From contig NZ_CP033019.1 in the NCBI RefSeq assembly GCF_003667705.1, forward strand, positions 4,278,001 through 4,342,000: a DNA stretch of 64,000 bases, read 5' to 3'. The notes below the pieces were generated by a model. It saw only the letters and a list, made by a program, of their open reading frames with translations. It was not told the origin of the DNA and did not search any database. The translations under genes were made by a program, and so were the position numbers. Every line of letters begins with the position of its first letter. Position 1 is the first letter of the stretch. This document shows positions 1 through 8,782 of this stretch, piece by piece. The stretch is from Janthinobacterium agaricidamnosum. Its GTDB lineage: Bacteria > Pseudomonadota > Gammaproteobacteria > Burkholderiales > Burkholderiaceae_D.

Positions 1-763
1 CCAGCGCGCCGGCCATGCCGATGCTGCCGCCCTGGGCGATGATCTGGCCCAGGTTCAGCGCCTGGTCGGCCGGCGCAGAGACCAGTACGCGCAATTGCGG
101 ATTGCCGGGGTCGGCCAGCTGCACGCTGCGCCCGGCCGCCAGGATCACTTCGCCATTGGGCGCCGTGATGATGCCCGTGTTTTCCACGTTCGGCGCGATC
201 AGCAGCACTTGCCCGCCCTTGCCCGCGTTAATCATGCCCGCATTGCTGACGCCGCCGGCCACGCCGCCGGCCGTGAACTGGCGCTTGCCGGCCAGGAAAT
301 CCTCATTCGTCATGCCCAGGCTGGAGGCGACCAGCCCGTTCACGTCCACTTTCGCCCCCTGGCCGAAAACGATGCCGTTCGGGTTGATCAGGAAGACCTT
401 GCCGTTCGATTCGAGCGCGCCCAGGATCTTGCTGGGGTCTTGTCCCGTAATGCGGTTCAGTACGGCGCTATTGCCGCTTTGCTGGATGAAGCGCGTGATT
501 TCGCCCGCATGGATGGAAAAACTCTGCCAGTTGATGATGGTGTTGGGCGTGTTCGTGATCGAAAAGATGTTGCCCTGCTGGCTGAACGTGGCCTGTCCGT
601 TGACCACCTGCGGCAAGGCGGGGTTGGCCTGCGCGGCGCCGAAACAGCCGGCCAGCAGCAGTGCCAGCGCCGTGCGGCGCAGGGGCGGCGCAAGCGGGAA
701 TGAAAAGGCGGGCGTCAGGATGAAAGCGGAGGCGTGCTGGACGTGGTTGTGCATGGTGTTCAT
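1..763 (-). CDS. TpsA-type exoprotein with filamentous haemagglutinin N-terminal domain, partial
   Basis: This is the N-terminal part of a large secreted protein of the two-partner secretion type; the rest lies beyond the left edge of the window. Reading from ATG at 763 gives a long signal peptide (hydrophobic LALLLAGCFGAAQA near residues 34-47), then a haemagglutination-activity (TPS) domain. The hallmark NPNGI motif is visible in FLINPNGIVFGQGAKVDVNG, followed by a beta-helix-like run rich in Asn and Gly. The gene begins 7 nt after the stop of its probable TpsB transporter, so the two are one operon. An in-frame ATG nine bases downstream is an alternative start. Whether the cargo is an adhesin, haemolysin or contact-dependent toxin cannot be told from this part. 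Confidence 0.85.
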   Translation of the reverse strand, partial: MNTMHNHVQHASAFILTPAFSFPLAPPLRRTALALLLAGCFGAAQANPALPQVVNGQATFSQQGNIFSITNTPNTIINWQSFSIHAGEITRFIQQSGNSAVLNRITGQDPSKILGALESNGKVFLINPNGIVFGQGAKVDVNGLVASSLGMTNEDFLAGKRQFTAGGVAGGVSNAGMINAGKGGQVLLIAPNVENTGIITAPNGEVILAAGRSVQLADPGNPQLRVLVSAPADQALNLGQIIAQGGSIGMAGAL

Positions 764-770
764 CCTGATG

Positions 771-2381
771 CTAGTAGGCTAAGGCGAGGCGGAAATGCAG
801 GCGGTTGGCGCCCCGCTGTCCCGTGTCGCCGCCATTGACGACATGGGCGTAATCGAGTTGCAGATTGGCGTAGCGGCTCAGCAGCAAACGCAGGCCGAGG
901 CCGCCGCTGCTGATGCCTTGCGACGCGCTTTCGCCGGGCAGCGCATGGTTGCGGCGCAGCCAGGCCGTGTCATAGAACGCCAGCGCGCGGCACTGGTAAG
1001 CGAGCACCTGGCCGCACCAGTTCGGCGTGTACAGCTCCAGGTTCAGGTTGACGCCCGAATCGTTCGATACCTCGCGCTCGGCAAAGCCGCGCACGGACGC
1101 GGCGCCGCCGGCGCCGAACTGCTCGCCCGGCACCAGCGCATCGGGCGTGATCTGCGCGTTGGCGAGCGCGCGCCATTGCCAGTCGCCGGCCAGCACGCGT
1201 CCCGCACTGGCGCTCAGGCGCACCGTGTTGTAGGCCGCCTTGGCGTGCGCGCGCACGCGGTCGAAATCGGCTTGCGCGCCGTGCTTGCCGCCAGGGATAT
1301 TGTGCGCGAAGGTGACCGCCACGCTGGTCTCGCCCGTGGGCAAGGTCCAGTTGCCGATATAGCTGACGCTGAGCGGATGCACGGTGACGTCGGCGCCCAG
1401 TTCCATGCCGAACAGCTGCACGCTGTTGCGGTAAGCCTTGTAGTCGATGCCGTACACGAGCTTGGGTTCGAAATCGCCGCTGCGGGCAAAGTTCTGGTTG
1501 TAGCGGATGCCGGCCATGCTGCCCTGGCCGCTGACGGCCAGGTCGAAAATGCCGGCCGAGACGCTGCCCGAATCGACGTTCGAATAGCTGGCAAAAAAAT
1601 CCATCGAGTCGCCCAGCGCATACAGCGGCAAGTGGTAGCCGGCGCCATACACGCCCACCTTGTCCGGCTTTTCCAGGCTGCTCGTGTATTGCAGGCTGGC
1701 GACATGATCGAGGCCGAACAGATTCGCATGCTGCAGCACCACGCCCACGTGCGTCTTGCCCGTTTGCGCGTTGCCCGTATTGTCCACGTTGAGCATGGCT
1801 TTCCAGGGCTTTTCGTCGGCCACCGTGACGATGGCGTCGATGGCGCCCGCCGGTTCATCGGCTTGCAGCCGCACTTCGATCTTGCGCGCCGGGTTTTCAT
1901 TGGCCAGCCTCAGGCTTTGCGACAGGGCCGGCAAGTTCGGCGTCTCGCCTTCGCGAAGAGACGGCAAGGCGCGCCGCACGTTGGCTTCGTCCACATGCGT
2001 ATTGCCGCCGATGGCAAGCTTGCCCAGCGGCGTTTGCAGCACGCTCAGGCGCACCACGCCGCGCTCCAGTTCCTGCTCGGGCAGTTGCACCTGCACGGCG
2101 CTGTAACCGCGCTCGCGGTAAGCCCCCTCCAGCGCCTCGACGGCGCGCGCGATGTCGGAAAAATCGCGCTGCGCTCCCGTGTAGGGCGCCAGCAGGGCCT
2201 GCACTTGCGCGGGCGTGAGCAGGGTATTGCCCTGGACGTCGAAGCGGCGGATCTCGAAGCGCGGCACGCCGTCGCCCTGCGTGGCAGGCGCGGCGTCATC
2301 CATGGAAACAGCGGCGCCGGCGGCGCCGACGGCGAACAGCAGCGCGGAACCCGCAAGCAGGTGCACCAAACGATATGTCAT
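771..2381 (-). CDS. TpsB-type outer-membrane transporter (ShlB/FhaC/HecB family)
   Basis: This 536-residue protein is the outer-membrane partner of a two-partner (type Vb) secretion system and should export the TpsA protein encoded 7 nt downstream. It starts with a signal peptide (LLAGSALLFAVGAAGAA), followed by a POTRA_2-type region around residues 45-120 (FEIRRFDVQGNTLLTPAQVQ), a second POTRA-like segment, then a C-terminal beta-barrel of about 350 residues ending in a terminal aromatic residue (HFRLALAY). The segment VRGFAEREVSNDSG contains the VRG(F/Y) signature of barrel loop L6 in the Omp85/TpsB superfamily. Length fits the family (about 530-590). ATG 2381 is chosen because the signal peptide follows directly. 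Confidence 0.9.
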   Translation of the reverse strand: MTYRLVHLLAGSALLFAVGAAGAAVSMDDAAPATQGDGVPRFEIRRFDVQGNTLLTPAQVQALLAPYTGAQRDFSDIARAVEALEGAYRERGYSAVQVQLPEQELERGVVRLSVLQTPLGKLAIGGNTHVDEANVRRALPSLREGETPNLPALSQSLRLANENPARKIEVRLQADEPAGAIDAIVTVADEKPWKAMLNVDNTGNAQTGKTHVGVVLQHANLFGLDHVASLQYTSSLEKPDKVGVYGAGYHLPLYALGDSMDFFASYSNVDSGSVSAGIFDLAVSGQGSMAGIRYNQNFARSGDFEPKLVYGIDYKAYRNSVQLFGMELGADVTVHPLSVSYIGNWTLPTGETSVAVTFAHNIPGGKHGAQADFDRVRAHAKAAYNTVRLSASAGRVLAGDWQWRALANAQITPDALVPGEQFGAGGAASVRGFAEREVSNDSGVNLNLELYTPNWCGQVLAYQCRALAFYDTAWLRRNHALPGESASQGISSGGLGLRLLLSRYANLQLDYAHVVNGGDTGQRGANRLHFRLALAY

Positions 2382-2590
2382 GTGAAGGATTTCTTGTGTA
2401 ACCGGACAAGCGCGCGGCCCGCAGGCGCCAGCATGTCCGGCAATGGATTGAAGACAAATTTTAGACGGCTTTTAGTTTCCAGTCAGAAATTTCTAACATT
2501 TCCCCCTGTTTTTTATCGCAATGCAACAAACAATGCGCACGCCATGGTAAAAAATGCCGCAATCGCTTGCCTTTTCCGGCGAATGGCGGG

Positions 2591-4843
2591 CTATTTGCTG
2601 TGCAATGCTGTCACGCCATCCCAGTCCCATGGCGGTGGCGCGTTGCGGTACTGCTCCAGGCGCGCCGCGTACAGCCGGTACAGGCCATCGCCGGGAAAGT
2701 CCGCCTGCAAGCGGGCCAGCTGCGCACCTGCCTGCGCCCAGTCGCGCGCGCGCAGCCGGGCCAGCACCGCGTGCCAGCGCTCGAGCTGCGCCAGTTCGGC
2801 CGCCGCGGCGCCGGCCAGCAGGCAGCGCGGCTCGAAGATCGCCACCGCTTCCTGCTTGCCCAGCACCCTGATCCTGTCGAGCTCGCGGTACAGGAAATCC
2901 GGGGCGGCCGCGCGCGTGGCCTCGCCCACCACGATGCCCACGCCATACAGCTTGCTGGCGCCTTCCAGGCGCGCGGCCAGGTTGACGCTGTCGCCCATCA
3001 CGGTATAGGCGCGGCGGATGCGCGAGCCCATGTCGCCCACATGCATGGGCCCCGTATTGATGCCGATGCCGATGCGCAGCGCCGGCCAGCCGCGCGCGCA
3101 AAATTGCTGGTTCAGCCGCGCCGCGCTGGCCTGCATCAGCAGGGCGCTGGCCACGGCCCGGCTGGCGTGATCGCCAAAGGCGACGGGCGCGCCCCAGAAC
3201 GCCATCACGGCGTCGCCGATGTATTTGTCCAGGGTGCCGCCATGGCTGTCGCGGATATCTTCCGACATGGCCGTCAGGTATGCGTTGATGTATTCGCGCA
3301 GCGCGGCCGGCGCCAGCTGCTCGGAAATGGCCGTGAAACCGCGCACGTCGGCAAACAGCACCGTCAGTTCGCGGTTCTCGCCCTCCATCGTGTAGCGGCG
3401 CGGATCGTCGGCCATCTCGGCCACCAGCTCGGGCGCCACGTATTCGCCGAAACGGGCCACCAGCGCGCGTCCCTTGCGCACCTCGAAAAAGTAACCCCAC
3501 GCCAGGTTGGCGATGAACAGCGCAAGGATCAGCAGCAACAGCACGGCACCGCCCAGCACCAGATCGTGCACGGCGTACAGGTACAGGTTGATGCCGATGG
3601 CGGCGGCCAGCGCGGCCACGGTGGCCAGCATCACGCCGGCCGGCGGCAGCACGGCCAGGGCGCCCGCCAGCAGCAGGCCAAACAGCACGATCTGCACCAG
3701 TTCCAACGCCAGCGCGTAGTCGGGCCGCGCCTTGAAACGCCCGTCGAGCATGGACTTGATCAGGTTGGCGTGCACCTCCACCCCCGAATATTCGGCATTC
3801 ACGGGCGTGGCGCGGATATCGTTCAAACCGGGCGCCGTGGTGCCCACCAGCACGATGGTGCCCTTGAGCAGCGCGGCCGGCACCGTGCCGGCCAGCACGT
3901 CGGCGGCCGACACGTAGCGGAAGGCGCCGCCATCGGGGCCGCCCGCGCCGCGGTACTGCACCGTGGTCGTCAAGGCTTCGCCGACAGGAATCGCCATCGC
4001 GCCGCGCGGCGTGAACAGCATGATGTGTTCGAGGCCGCCATTGGCCAGTTCGCGCGCCGACAGGGTATCGGCCGTGCCCGTGAAACGGGGGGCGATGGCG
4101 CGCGCCTGCAGGTAGACGGCGACGGTGGCCAGAGACAGCGAAGGATAATAGCCGTCACCGATGCGCTGCAACAGGGTCGAGGAACGCACGACGCCGTCGG
4201 CATCGGTCAGCGCCGTGAAGATGCCGGCGCCCTGCGCGGCCGCCTGCAGGGGTGCGATATTGGCTTCGTAGCCGCGCGCCACGTAGGCCGTGACCGTGCG
4301 CCCGTTCAAATCGGCGACGGTAAAGGCGGGCCTGGGCAGCACGCCCTTCCTTTGCTGCTCCGAGACGCTGTAGCCGAGCACCACGGGCTGGCCGCGCATG
4401 GCCTCGGCAAACAGGCCGTCGTAATCCATGGCCGGGCGCAGCTTTTCCAGCTGCGCCGGCAAGCCGGCCACGCCCGCCAGTTCGCCGCGCGCCAGGCCTT
4501 GCAGCACGGCGTAGCCGGAACTGGTGTCCGCTTCGGGAAACGCAATATCGAAGCCCAGCGCGGCCACGCCGTAATGGCCGGTGAGCTGGCGCACCAGGCG
4601 CGCCTGCACGTCGCGGCTCCAGGGAAAACGGCCCACGCGGGCCAGGCTTTGCTCGTCGATGTCGACGATGACGATGCGGCGGTCGAGCTGCGGCGCATCA
4701 AAGCGCATGCGCCAGTCGCCCAGCATGGCGTCAAGCCGCGCGATCGTGTCGTTGCCGGCCAGGCACAGCACGGCGGCCGCCACGCTGAGGAGCACGCCCA
4801 GCGCGAAACGCGCGCCATGCTTGCGCCAGGCCAGCGGCAGCAT
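2591..4843 (-). CDS. CHASE2-domain class III adenylate cyclase
   Basis: Membrane-bound nucleotide cyclase of about 750 residues, expected to make cAMP in response to an extracytoplasmic signal. A first membrane segment (FALGVLLSVAAAVLCLAG) precedes a CHASE2 sensor of about 300 residues (IVIVDIDEQSLARVGRFPWS), then three closely spaced membrane helices, then the class III catalytic domain. Visible catalytic features are the two metal Asp motifs (LFADVRGF and GDAVMAFWG), a Lys in LDKYIGDAV and Asp in YTVMGDSVNLAARL, which together favour ATP over GTP. The ATG at 4843 shares one base with the stop of the upstream HD-GYP gene (TGATG), indicating translational coupling; an in-frame GTG lies one codon upstream. 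Confidence 0.88.
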   Translation of the reverse strand: MLPLAWRKHGARFALGVLLSVAAAVLCLAGNDTIARLDAMLGDWRMRFDAPQLDRRIVIVDIDEQSLARVGRFPWSRDVQARLVRQLTGHYGVAALGFDIAFPEADTSSGYAVLQGLARGELAGVAGLPAQLEKLRPAMDYDGLFAEAMRGQPVVLGYSVSEQQRKGVLPRPAFTVADLNGRTVTAYVARGYEANIAPLQAAAQGAGIFTALTDADGVVRSSTLLQRIGDGYYPSLSLATVAVYLQARAIAPRFTGTADTLSARELANGGLEHIMLFTPRGAMAIPVGEALTTTVQYRGAGGPDGGAFRYVSAADVLAGTVPAALLKGTIVLVGTTAPGLNDIRATPVNAEYSGVEVHANLIKSMLDGRFKARPDYALALELVQIVLFGLLLAGALAVLPPAGVMLATVAALAAAIGINLYLYAVHDLVLGGAVLLLLILALFIANLAWGYFFEVRKGRALVARFGEYVAPELVAEMADDPRRYTMEGENRELTVLFADVRGFTAISEQLAPAALREYINAYLTAMSEDIRDSHGGTLDKYIGDAVMAFWGAPVAFGDHASRAVASALLMQASAARLNQQFCARGWPALRIGIGINTGPMHVGDMGSRIRRAYTVMGDSVNLAARLEGASKLYGVGIVVGEATRAAAPDFLYRELDRIRVLGKQEAVAIFEPRCLLAGAAAAELAQLERWHAVLARLRARDWAQAGAQLARLQADFPGDGLYRLYAARLEQYRNAPPPWDWDGVTALHSK

Positions 4844-6465
4844 CACGGGGTATAGCCCGGAATGGCCGCCTCGTCGACGGCATCGATCTGGCTCGGATGC
4901 ATGTGCTTTTCAGCGAAGGTCAGATAGACCTTGCTGCGGATGAAAACGTCGAACAGCTCCGGGTCGATATGGCCGTTCAGGCTGAAGTTACCGAGGATGC
5001 GCAGCGATTCGGACAGCGACTTGCCCTTTTTGTAGGGCCGGTCGCGCGCCGTCAGCGCCTCGAAAATGTCGGCAATCGCCATCAGCCGCGCCGGCACCGA
5101 CATCTGCTCTTTCGTCAGCCCGCGCGGATAACCCTTGCCATCCATGCGCTCATGGTGGCCGCCCGCATATTCGGGCACCTTTTGCAGGTGCTTGGGCCAC
5201 GGCAGCGCTTCGAGCATGCGGATCGACACGCTGATATGGTTGTTGACGATGGCCCGCTCGGCCGCCGTCAGGGTGCCGGCGCGGATGGTCAGGTTTTCCG
5301 TCTCGTCGGCATCGAGAAAATCGCGCAGTTCGCCGTCGGCCGCGCGCCAGCGGCGCCGGGCGATCTGCCGCACCCTTTCCTGGTCGGCCTGCGCCATGCT
5401 CTCGCCGCCGATGTTGACCGTGCGGATGAAATCGCGCTCTTCGCGCAGCGCCGCCTTCTCCTGCTCCAGCGCGCGGGCAATGGCGTCCTTCTGCTGCGGC
5501 TGCGCGGCCTGCAGGCGCAGGGCCTCGATCTCGGCGTCGCGCAGCAGCACTTCGTAGCGCGTGTCGATCAGGGCGATGCGGTCGAAAATGGTTTCCAGCT
5601 TGGTGGCCTTGTCGACCACGTGCACGGGCGTGGTGATCTTGCCGCAATCGTGCAGCAGGCCGGCCAGCCACAGCTGCTTGCGCTCGTTGTCGCTGAGCCG
5701 GAAATCGGCCAGCGGCCCCGTTTGCGTCGCATGCGCGGCGTCGGCCAGCAACATCGTCAGCTCGGGCACGAACTGGCAATGCCGTCCCGTGTACGGCGAC
5801 TTTTCATCGATGCCGATATTGATCAGGGTAACGAGCGACTCGAGCAGCTCTTCCAGCTGAGAGATGAGCAGCTGATTAGTCAGCGCCACGCCCGCCTGCG
5901 CGGCCAGCGCCTCGATGAAGCGCTGGTCGGTGGAGGAAAAGGCGCGCACCTGGCCCGTCTCGCCATCCTTGGCATTGACCAGCTGCAGCACGCCGATCAA
6001 GTCGCCCTCGTGATCGCTCATGGGCACCGTCAGGATCGATTGCGTGTGGTAGCCATGGTGGCGGTCAAACTCGCGCATGCCGGAAAAATTGAAGACCTCG
6101 TCGCGGTAGACGTCGGCGATATTCACGCTGCGGCGCATGTTCGCCGCATACGCGGCCACCGACGCCAGGTTGGGCTGGCCGGCGCCATCGAACAGGGGTA
6201 CGCCCGGCAAACCCATGTCCGCCCCCTGCGCGATGCCCAGGCTGTCGTTGACGCTGATGTCGAACGCCAACTGGCGCCCCTCAAGCGCGGGCCGGTACAA
6301 GGTGGCGCCGTCGGCGCCGCTCATGCTTTTCGCCAGCAGCACGATGCGCTGCAGCAGCGCGCCAATGTCGCGCCCCTCACCGCCCAGGCCGTGGCCGAGC
6401 GCGACGCTGAGTTCGGTCAATTGCTCCAGTCTGTGGGCGATTTTCTCAGGGTGCAGCTGAGGCAT
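4843..6465 (-). CDS. GAF and HD-GYP domain phosphodiesterase
   Basis: Probable cyclic-di-GMP phosphodiesterase. An N-terminal GAF sensor covers roughly residues 25-190 (SMSGADGATLYRP, FDRHHGYHTQSILTVPM). The HD-GYP domain carries the HD pair in GLLHDCGKITTP and the signature HHERMDGKGYPRGL, so it should be catalytically competent. The helical segment between the HD and GYP parts is unusually long (about 130 residues, charged). ATG 6465 (MPQLHPEK) is chosen over a longer TTG-initiated frame from 6513 because that extension looks non-conserved and has no ribosome binding site. It overlaps the next cyclase gene by one base, so a c-di-GMP-degrading and a cAMP-making enzyme are made together. Confidence 0.88.
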   Translation of the reverse strand: MPQLHPEKIAHRLEQLTELSVALGHGLGGEGRDIGALLQRIVLLAKSMSGADGATLYRPALEGRQLAFDISVNDSLGIAQGADMGLPGVPLFDGAGQPNLASVAAYAANMRRSVNIADVYRDEVFNFSGMREFDRHHGYHTQSILTVPMSDHEGDLIGVLQLVNAKDGETGQVRAFSSTDQRFIEALAAQAGVALTNQLLISQLEELLESLVTLINIGIDEKSPYTGRHCQFVPELTMLLADAAHATQTGPLADFRLSDNERKQLWLAGLLHDCGKITTPVHVVDKATKLETIFDRIALIDTRYEVLLRDAEIEALRLQAAQPQQKDAIARALEQEKAALREERDFIRTVNIGGESMAQADQERVRQIARRRWRAADGELRDFLDADETENLTIRAGTLTAAERAIVNNHISVSIRMLEALPWPKHLQKVPEYAGGHHERMDGKGYPRGLTKEQMSVPARLMAIADIFEALTARDRPYKKGKSLSESLRILGNFSLNGHIDPELFDVFIRSKVYLTFAEKHMHPSQIDAVDEAAIPGYTP

Positions 6466-6663
6466 ATTGGTGGCAATCAGGTAATGGGCAAGCAAAAAAG
6501 GGGAAGTCGGCAAGCGCCAGTGTAACGGCGACCCTGCGCACTGTACATTACTTAGTCACAACAAAATGAAATTACTTTCCGTAACGCAACACGCATAAAT
6601 GTTGCCGCCAATCTCATTAATTAGAATAGAATCAACAATAATTACACTGTAACAAGGTACTGA

Positions 6664-7560
6664 ATGAAATTCACGTTCAGGGGCGTGCGCGGCTCCATCC
6701 CCTCCCCCGGCCCGCGCACGGCGCGCTATGGCGGCAACACCACGTGCATCGAAGTGCGCACGGACAACGACAGCCTGATCATTCTCGATGCCGGCAGCGG
6801 CATCTTCGCGCTGGCGCAGCAACTGCCGCCGGGCCAGCCCGTCGACGCGCACGTCTTCATCACGCACAGCCACTGGGACCACATCCACGGCTTGCCCATG
6901 TTCTCGCCCCTGTTCGTGGCCGGCAACCGCATGCGCCTGCATGGCGCCCTGGACGGCAACAGCGGGCGCGGCATCGAGCACGTGATGGCGGTGCAGCTGC
7001 AGGGCAGTTATTTTCCCGTCAGCGAAGCGGCCATGGCGGCCTGCATCGAGTACCGCACCCTGGCGCCCGGCGAAGCCGTCGACGTGGGCGGCGCGCGCGT
7101 GCGCGGCGCGGAAATGAACCATCCGGTGGTCAACCTCGGCTACCGCATCGACTGCGGCGGCGCCTCGCTGTTTTTCAGCGGCGACCATGAACCGTTCTAC
7201 AACCTGCATCCGCCCGGCCACGCCGAGCATGCGGCCTGCGCGGCGCGCAATGCGCAGCGCCAGGCCGGCATCGATGCGCTGGTCGCCGGCGTCGATGCGC
7301 TGATCATGGATTGCTCGTACACGCGCGAGGAATACCCGGGCAAGCAGGGCTGGGGCCACGGCACCTTCGACGCCGCCTTCGACCTGGCCCTGCGCTGCGG
7401 CGCGCGGCACCTGTACTGCACCCACCACGAACCGACGCGCAGCGACGAGCAGCTCGAGGCCGTGTTTGCCGACGTGATGGGCCGCTATGCGAGCCGCCTG
7501 GCCGGCCTGCAGGTGTTCCTCGCCAGCGAGGGGCTGACGGTGGAACTGGCCGGCGCATAA
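6664..7560 (+). CDS. metallo-beta-lactamase-fold hydrolase
   Basis: A 298-residue MBL-fold protein of the Lactamase_B_2/PhnP-like kind. It opens with FRGVRGSIPSPGP and GGNTTC, carries the metal-binding HxHxDH motif in HSHWDHIHG, a later metal Asp/His in FSGDHEPFYN, and a conserved C-terminal THHEPTRSDEQLE. No signal peptide is visible, so it should be cytoplasmic. It is divergent from the HD-GYP/cyclase pair across a 198-bp AT-rich gap. From memory, proteins with this N-terminus often occur next to CHASE2 cyclases, so a role in cyclic-nucleotide turnover is an inference; the substrate is unknown. A strong terminator follows the stop directly. Confidence 0.82.
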   Translation: MKFTFRGVRGSIPSPGPRTARYGGNTTCIEVRTDNDSLIILDAGSGIFALAQQLPPGQPVDAHVFITHSHWDHIHGLPMFSPLFVAGNRMRLHGALDGNSGRGIEHVMAVQLQGSYFPVSEAAMAACIEYRTLAPGEAVDVGGARVRGAEMNHPVVNLGYRIDCGGASLFFSGDHEPFYNLHPPGHAEHAACAARNAQRQAGIDALVAGVDALIMDCSYTREEYPGKQGWGHGTFDAAFDLALRCGARHLYCTHHEPTRSDEQLEAVFADVMGRYASRLAGLQVFLASEGLTVELAGA

Positions 7561-7587
7561 AAAAAGGAACCTTACGGTTCCTTTTTT
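7560..7587 (+). terminator. intrinsic terminator of the MBL-fold hydrolase gene
   Basis: A perfect 6-bp stem GGAACC/GGTTCC with a TTAC loop is flanked by an A-run on the left and six Ts on the right. It overlaps the stop codon of the hydrolase gene. Confidence 0.85.
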
Positions 7588-7613
7588 ATACATGCGCCCA
7601 GTTGGCCCAAGGC

Positions 7614-7725
7614 CCTCTGAAAACCGTAGCGAGCAAGCCCGATATCGGATTGAGTAGCGGAGCTGTACTTTAGTACAGTGAGCAACGGAGATTCGATAGT
7701 GGGCTGCGCAGTAGGTTTGCAGAGG
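7614..7725 (+). repeat. MITE-like intergenic element, copy 1 (112 bp)
   Basis: The ends are near-perfect inverted repeats: CCTCTGAAAACC at 7614-7625 and the reverse complement of CCTCTGCAAACC at 7714-7725. Inside is a short palindrome CTGTACTTTAGTACAG. Most of the sequence recurs at 13453-13577 in the opposite orientation, with an extra segment of about 13 bp. It sits between the terminator of the upstream gene and the stop codon of the phosphate transporter (4 bp away). No coding capacity and no obvious target-site duplication were seen. Confidence 0.75.
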
Positions 7726-7729
7726 TGCC

Positions 7730-8740
7730 TTACATGATGTGGTGGCCAATCCACCAGGCCACTGCCGCCACGAACGCGGAAGCGGGAATCGTGAAGATCC
7801 AGGCCCAGACGATATTGCCGGCAACACCCCAGCGCACGGCCGACATTTTTTGCGCCGAGCCGACGCCGACGATGGCGCCCGTGATCGTGTGCGTGGTCGA
7901 CACGGGAATGCCCAGCGCCGTCGAGACGAACAGGGTGATGGCGCCGCCCGTTTCGGCGCAGAAGCCGCCGACGGGTTTCAACTTGGTGATCTTCTGGCCC
8001 ATGGTCTTGACGATGCGCCAGCCGCCGAACAGGGTGCCGAAGCTGATGGCCGTGTAGCACGAGATGATGACCCACATCGGCGGCATCTGGTCGTTCACGT
8101 TCGAGTAGCCGGCCGCGATCAGCAGCATCCAGATGATGCCGATGGTTTTTTGCGCATCGTTGCCGCCGTGGCCCAGGCTGTAGGCGGCTGCCGATGCCAG
8201 TTGCAAACGGCGGAACCACTTGTCGACCTTGCGCGGCGTCGAACGGACAAAAATCCACGACACGATCAGCATCATGATGGAGCCGAACACGAAGCCCAGC
8301 ACGGGTGCGATGACGATAAAGGCCACGGTTTTCCACAGGCCGGCCGCGACCAGCGCGCCCGTGCCGGACTTGGCGACAGCGGCGCCCACCAGGCCGCCGA
8401 TCAGGGCGTGCGAGGACGACGAGGGAATGCCGTAGTACCAGGTAAACAAATTCCAGAAGATGGCGCCCATCAGCGCGCCGAAGATCACGTACTGGTCGAT
8501 CACGGCCGGGTCGATGGTGCCCTTGCCCACCGTGGCGGCCACGGTCAGCTGGTGGAACACGAAGATGGCGACGAAGTTGAACGTGGCGGCCATGGCAACC
8601 GCGGTCTGCGGTTTCAATACGCCCGTCGAGACCACCGTGGCAATCGCGTTGGCGGCATCGTGGAAGCCGTTCATGAAGTCAAACAGCAGCGCGAGGACGA
8701 TCAACAGGCCTAGCACGTAGATGCTGATTTGTATGGTCAT
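7730..8740 (-). CDS. pit: PiT-family inorganic phosphate transporter
   Basis: A 336-residue polytopic membrane protein of the PiT (PHO-4) family, which imports inorganic phosphate by ion symport across the inner membrane. The two inverted PHO-4 signature motifs are visible: FDFMNGFHDAANAIATVV in the N-terminal half and LGHGGNDAQKTIGII in the second half. About ten hydrophobic segments are spread over the length, with a hydrophilic loop in the middle (RSTPRKVDKWFRRLQ). The length suits the shorter bacterial PiT proteins. It follows the DUF47 gene by 42 nt on the same strand, the usual arrangement in which the DUF47 protein modulates the transporter. Confidence 0.93.
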   Translation of the reverse strand: MTIQISIYVLGLLIVLALLFDFMNGFHDAANAIATVVSTGVLKPQTAVAMAATFNFVAIFVFHQLTVAATVGKGTIDPAVIDQYVIFGALMGAIFWNLFTWYYGIPSSSSHALIGGLVGAAVAKSGTGALVAAGLWKTVAFIVIAPVLGFVFGSIMMLIVSWIFVRSTPRKVDKWFRRLQLASAAAYSLGHGGNDAQKTIGIIWMLLIAAGYSNVNDQMPPMWVIISCYTAISFGTLFGGWRIVKTMGQKITKLKPVGGFCAETGGAITLFVSTALGIPVSTTHTITGAIVGVGSAQKMSAVRWGVAGNIVWAWIFTIPASAFVAAVAWWIGHHIM

Positions 8741-8782
8741 TATAGTTTCTTTTCTGATTCTGGTTCAGGACAGGCCCAACGC

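Noticed and set aside
2567..4855. A 762-codon open frame on the forward strand across the cyclase gene
   Set aside because: It is antisense to a protein with clear CHASE2 and cyclase motifs. Its product is His/Gln/Arg-rich without domains, as expected for a shadow frame in high-GC DNA.
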